Shown here piece after piece: positions 30,075-32,972 of a stretch of 32,972 nt of DNA. Each line of letters begins with the position of its first letter. Positions within the stretch are counted from its first letter, which is position 1. Source of the DNA: Syntrophaceae bacterium UBA1163. Lineage in GTDB: Bacteria > Desulfobacterota > BSN033 > UBA1163. Position numbers and translations under genes: made by a program. The notes below the pieces were generated by a model. That model was given only the letters and a program-made list of their open reading frames with translations. It was not told where the DNA came from and made no database searches. The DNA is taken from contig DBZJ01000033.1 in the NCBI GenBank assembly GCA_002311635.1, forward strand, positions 1-32,972, in the 5' to 3' direction.

Positions 30075-31331
30075 CTACCATCCAAGCCACGAAGCCCACT
30101 TATCCGGGAATTTAGCTCTCATATCGATTTCAGCTACCGTTTGAGGCTTCCCCTTGATCACTCTTCCAACCCTGACGACAGAGCTGTAACGATGGTCGGT
30201 TGGAGTAATGGTTACCAGCTGACCGCCAAATTCTTTCAGACCAGGCCACTCCCTCATCGATTCGAAAGCGTCTTTGATCCCGGGCCCGTTAAGCTTCCCC
30301 GCTTTGTCAGCCCTCCTCATCGCTTCAACGGCCAGGGTCACTTTAACCCATCCCTGAACCGCACGAATGGTACGATTTTCCATGGGAACACCCGGATTAA
30401 GCTTCTTGGCATAATCCATGACCTTCTTCTTCGCCGGATAGTCCTCATTGAAGAGTGCACAGGCCATCAGGCCAATGGCTCCTTCTGCCGCACGACCGGC
30501 CAACCTGGGGAGGTTCTCGTCGAAGCTCCAGTGGGTCATAATATGATCTGCACCAAGACCCAGGGCATAGGCATCTTTAAGGGTGGCGGAGGTGGACATC
30601 GTTGTGTTGCCATGCCAGCAGAGGTTGACTCCGAAATTCTTGGCGGCGATGATCTGACTCTTGGTGTCCAGGGCTGTCAAGGGAATATTATAATCCGGAC
30701 CGATTTCGAAACCGAGCAGGACAGCCTGGTCTTTGATCGCCTTACTCGGGGCAGTGGCGAAAGGCGATGCCGTATCGATAAAACACGCAAACTTAGGTTT
30801 CACCCCTTTCTCCCGCAATTCCTTCCATTTCGGATCTTTTTTCCAGATCTGTTCAAACCAGTAGGTGATGGCGCCCCGGGCATTGGTCGAATAGTCCACT
30901 CCATAAACAAAGTTGTAAGGAGTCTTCTTGGGATCACACAGATACCCAGAAAAGGAGCTGGAGAGGTAGGGCATCTTATCGGCGTTGATGGTGGGAGAGA
31001 GGGATTCGGTGTCTCCCGTGCCCCAGCCTAAAACCATGACCACCTTATCGTAATCGCGGAAACGCTTGTAAGTCGTAATGGCCTCAGGAATCCGATATCC
31101 GTAGTCATACTGGAATAATCGGATCTTTTTGCCATTGATCCCCCCGGTGTCGTTGTAGTATTGAACCGCTTCCCGAACCCCCATGGCCTCATCTTTTCCC
31201 ACATCAGAGGTTGCCCCTGTCAAATCTTGGAGGGCACCTACTTTGACTTCTTGGGCAAGAACCCATGAGGTAGTCAAGCCTATGATCAGAAATGTCAAAA
31301 CGATTGTGAAGCCTCCGGATCTTGTTCTCAT
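30075..31331 (-). CDS. Liv-type periplasmic substrate-binding protein
   Basis: About 418 residues with a signal peptide (MRTRSGGFTIVLTFLIIG..., probable cleavage after WVLA) and a Leu/Ile/Val-binding-protein fold: VKVGALQDLTGATSDVGKDE at the mature N-terminus, NDTGGINGKKIRLFQYD, VMVLGWGTGDT. Related proteins bind amino acids, amides or aromatic and aliphatic acids. The neighbouring CoA ligase and acyl-CoA oxidation genes favour a carboxylic acid over an amino acid, as inference. The reading frame is open 64 codons further upstream to 31523, but that part is spacer sequence; the ATG at 31331 has GGGAGG six bases upstream. It lies between LivM and LivF, in place of the more usual position at the head of the operon. 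Confidence 0.93.
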   Translation of the reverse strand: MRTRSGGFTIVLTFLIIGLTTSWVLAQEVKVGALQDLTGATSDVGKDEAMGVREAVQYYNDTGGINGKKIRLFQYDYGYRIPEAITTYKRFRDYDKVVMVLGWGTGDTESLSPTINADKMPYLSSSFSGYLCDPKKTPYNFVYGVDYSTNARGAITYWFEQIWKKDPKWKELREKGVKPKFACFIDTASPFATAPSKAIKDQAVLLGFEIGPDYNIPLTALDTKSQIIAAKNFGVNLCWHGNTTMSTSATLKDAYALGLGADHIMTHWSFDENLPRLAGRAAEGAIGLMACALFNEDYPAKKKVMDYAKKLNPGVPMENRTIRAVQGWVKVTLAVEAMRRADKAGKLNGPGIKDAFESMREWPGLKEFGGQLVTITPTDHRYSSVVRVGRVIKGKPQTVAEIDMRAKFPDKWASWLGW

Positions 31332-31428
31332 TTTGAACCTCCCGTGAATCTTGAGTAAGAACGATCGAGAACGATAATGTCTTCCTTCTCCCACCATCCA
31401 ATGACGTCGCATCACCCCTTTCTTCAAC

Positions 31429-31498
31429 CGTGATCCGTGTCCGTGACTCGTGTCCGTCAATTTATCATGGTTTGATTTACGGTCCCGGATGTCGGATG
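31429..31498. repeat. 7-nt repeat array
   Basis: CGTGATC CGTGTCC GTGACTC GTGTCCG (31429-31456), then weaker units to CCGGATG TCGGATG (31485-31498), in the 217-nt spacer between livM and the binding-protein gene. It is the longest gene-free stretch of the window. Confidence 0.65.
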
Positions 31499-31503
31499 CG
31501 CCT

Positions 31504-31541
31504 GCGTGCCGAAACGCCAGCACTTCGGCGTGCTGGCACGC
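31504..31541. repeat. GC-rich multi-stem hairpin after livM
   Basis: GCCAGCAC (31516-31523), loop TTCGGC, GTGCTGGC (31530-31537) is a perfect 8-bp stem. The outer GCGTGCC (31504-31510) pairs with GGCACGC (31535-31541), and GCCGAA (31508-31513) can instead pair with TTCGGC (31524-31529). These pairings compete. It begins 8 nt after the livM stop. There is no T-tract. Confidence 0.7.
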
Positions 31542-31548
31542 GACACGG

Positions 31549-32643
31549 TTAATATGAAAACGGCCACAGATTAAAATAGTTTTTTATCTGCCACCATCGA
31601 TAAGAGAGACCGTTCGGTTCAAAGATCAAGAACAAGATAATAGCAAGGCCAAAGGCTGCTTCCTTAACAAAGATAAATTTTTCAAGGAGATGAGGGAGAA
31701 AGGGCATCAGATTGACCACGAGAGTATTCTGGGTGAGGACAAAGATTAGGAACTTGAGACCTTCGGGGATCAACGTCATAAACAGAGCTCCCAAAATGGT
31801 ACCGTGAATGCTCCCCACTCCCCCGATCAGGACCACTCCGACCAACCAAAGAGACCATCCGAACTGAAAATGTTCTGGGCTCACTGCAGCAAGAGAAGTC
31901 ACCCAGAACGCGCCGGCAATGCCTCCCAAAAAACCGGCTACGAAGAAGGCGAGTAATTTATAAAAAATAACGTTTACCCCCATCGTTTCGGCAGCAATAT
32001 CGTTGTCTCGAATGGCAATCCAGGCTCGGCCTATCTTCGAGCGTGCGAGATTGGCCATCATCAAAGTACACAAAACGATGAGCACCACCATTAGATAGTA
32101 GACTTCTTTGTCTGATTGGATGACCCAAGGGCCGATTTTCACCGTTCCGGGAGGAATAGAGAAAGCAACGCCCCGGCCGCCGATCTGGCTGACATACTGC
32201 GTGATAAAGAATTCAACGGTAATAAACTGGGCCGCCATCGTCGTCATGATGAGATAGAATCCCTTTACCCGTGCAGAAGGGAGGCCGAATAATACGGACC
32301 ATAGACCCGAAACTATCCCTCCTAGAATGAGCGTGATGGGATAAGGAAGATGCAGCTGGAGCATGAGGAGCGTACTGGTATAGGCCCCTACCGCGAGAAA
32401 TGCAGCGTGGCCCAAAGTGACCTGCCCGCAGTAGCCGATCAACAACTGGACCCCCATCGCAGAAAGAATCGTATACCCGACGACATTGGCAATCGATATG
32501 AGATAGAGACCTACGAACCTGGGTATGAGGAAAAAAATGGTGAGGAATAGAAAGATCATTTTCCCCCAGACGAATCTGGTCTGCCACCAGGCATGGTCTT
32601 GCCTGTAGTATTGATGATAAACGCCACAAGGTCGATAACCCAT
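31549..32643 (-). CDS. livM: branched-chain-type ABC transporter permease LivM
   Basis: A 364-residue polytopic inner-membrane permease of the LivM family with about nine to ten hydrophobic segments. Typical stretches are GYCGQVTLGHAAFLAVGAYTS, GLPSARVKGFYLIMTTMAAQ, the EAA-like cytoplasmic loop SKIGRAWIAIRDNDIAAETMG that contacts the ATPases, and GGVGSIHGTILGA. The N-terminus (PCGVYHQYYRQDHAWW) is a cytoplasmic extension before the first membrane helix at about residue 28. It pairs with LivH to form the translocation channel. The spacer to the livH stop (118 nt) is almost filled by two arms of 7-nt repeats. Confidence 0.95.
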   Translation of the reverse strand: MGYRPCGVYHQYYRQDHAWWQTRFVWGKMIFLFLTIFFLIPRFVGLYLISIANVVGYTILSAMGVQLLIGYCGQVTLGHAAFLAVGAYTSTLLMLQLHLPYPITLILGGIVSGLWSVLFGLPSARVKGFYLIMTTMAAQFITVEFFITQYVSQIGGRGVAFSIPPGTVKIGPWVIQSDKEVYYLMVVLIVLCTLMMANLARSKIGRAWIAIRDNDIAAETMGVNVIFYKLLAFFVAGFLGGIAGAFWVTSLAAVSPEHFQFGWSLWLVGVVLIGGVGSIHGTILGALFMTLIPEGLKFLIFVLTQNTLVVNLMPFLPHLLEKFIFVKEAAFGLAIILFLIFEPNGLSYRWWQIKNYFNLWPFSY

Positions 32644-32660
32644 CTAAAACCCCCAGAAAT

Positions 32661-32763
32661 CAATGGTCAATGGCCAATGATCAATTCTCAATGACGATCT
32701 TTTCTTCGTCTTACAATTGCCGATTGATGATTCCTGATTGCTTATTGCTCATTGAGCATTCTC
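32661..32763. repeat. 7-nt repeat, two complementary arms
   Basis: Arm 1 (32661-32695): CAATGGT CAATGGC CAATGAT CAATTCT CAATGAC. Arm 2 (32722-32763): GATTGAT GATTCCT GATTGCT TATTGCT CATTGAG CATTCTC. CAAT-rich units face ATTG-rich units across a 26-nt gap in the livH-livM spacer; arm 2 enters the livH stop codon. Confidence 0.85.
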
Positions 32764-32972
32764 AGACCCTCTCGATCCGTACCCATCCCCAGAGGCCGTA
32801 AGGTTTAAACAATAGGATGATCACCATGACAGCGAAAGGGAATACCTCTTTTACACCGCCAGGCGTATAACGGCTTAAATATCCGTCCGCCAGATTCTGA
32901 AGGACCCCAATCAGCAAACCACCTACGATAGCCCCAGGAACAGAATTAAGGCCACCCAGAACGACAGCGGGG
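32762..32972 (-). CDS. livH: LivH permease, C-terminal part (cut by window edge)
   Basis: An open frame enters from the right edge and ends with TGA at 32764-32762. The visible 69 residues read ...VVLGGLNSVPGAIVGGLLIGV, then QNLADGYLSRYTPGGVKEV and finally a hydrophobic helix, VMVIILLFKPYGLWG. This is the conserved GGxxSxxGAxxGG segment and terminal helix of LivH permeases. It lies upstream of livM in the same orientation, the standard livH-livM order. The start lies outside the window. Confidence 0.93.
   Translation of the reverse strand, partial: PAVVLGGLNSVPGAIVGGLLIGVLQNLADGYLSRYTPGGVKEVFPFAVMVIILLFKPYGLWGWVRIERV

Noticed and set aside
31332..31523. 64-residue N-terminal extension of the substrate-binding protein
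   Set aside because: It precedes a normal signal peptide and reads through a 7-nt array; the ATG at 31331 has its own ribosome binding site.

Overview
All recognisable genes in this 33-kb window lie on the minus strand, so the window reads right to left as one long catabolic and electron-transfer locus of an anaerobe. The protein families (HdrA-type flavoproteins, a fused HdrC-HdrB protein, NuoE/F/G-like subunits without membrane partners, EtfAB, three acyl-CoA dehydrogenases, a split B12 acyl-CoA mutase, a Liv-type ABC transporter) fit a strictly anaerobic, possibly syntrophic or sulfate-reducing, Desulfobacterota-like (former Deltaproteobacteria) bacterium. That assignment is inferred from gene content; there is no rRNA or other marker here. 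I found no tRNA, CRISPR array, insertion sequence or plus-strand gene.

In transcription order: (1) 32972-27205, uptake and activation: end of LivH, LivM, a periplasmic binding protein, LivF, a WHy/LEA-type lipoprotein and a PaaK-family CoA ligase. (2) 27117-23039, a CBS-CBS-ACT sensor followed by thiolase, 3-hydroxyacyl-CoA dehydrogenase and acyl-CoA dehydrogenase. (3) 22900-18761, a tightly coupled block: fused HdrC/HdrB, DRTGG protein, RsbW-like ATPase, second DRTGG protein, PHP-domain protein, orphan HATPase, NuoE. (4) 18714-10740: [2Fe-2S] protein, NuoF, a NuoG-like protein without the formate dehydrogenase catalytic residue, EtfB, EtfA, acyl-CoA dehydrogenase. (5) 10701-6410: two complementary HdrA paralogues, one of which carries an inserted GltD/NfnB-like module with its NAD(P) subdomain missing. 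(6) 6333-56: CobO-type adenosyltransferase, B12-dependent mutase (large and small subunits, with isobutyryl-CoA-mutase-like specificity residues), a thiolase-like protein without the nucleophilic Cys, a DUF35 partner and another acyl-CoA dehydrogenase.

A working model: a carboxylic acid, perhaps branched-chain or aromatic, is imported, activated to its CoA ester, isomerised by the B12 mutase and oxidised by the acyl-CoA dehydrogenases. EtfAB collects the electrons, and a soluble Hdr/Nuo-type complex (compare BamD-I of class II benzoyl-CoA reductase systems) connects Etf, NAD and ferredoxin by flavin-based bifurcation or confurcation. The DRTGG/PHP/ATPase genes are embedded inside that redox operon and have no established function.

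The most unexpected signal is non-coding. Most spacers longer than about 60 nt contain degenerate tandem arrays of exactly 7-nt or 8-nt units. Many have two arms that are mutually complementary, each spacer has its own unit sequence, and several arrays run into the neighbouring stop codon. No gene-free stretch exceeds 300 nt; the longest is 31332-31548 (217 nt), which holds a 7-nt array and a multi-stem hairpin.
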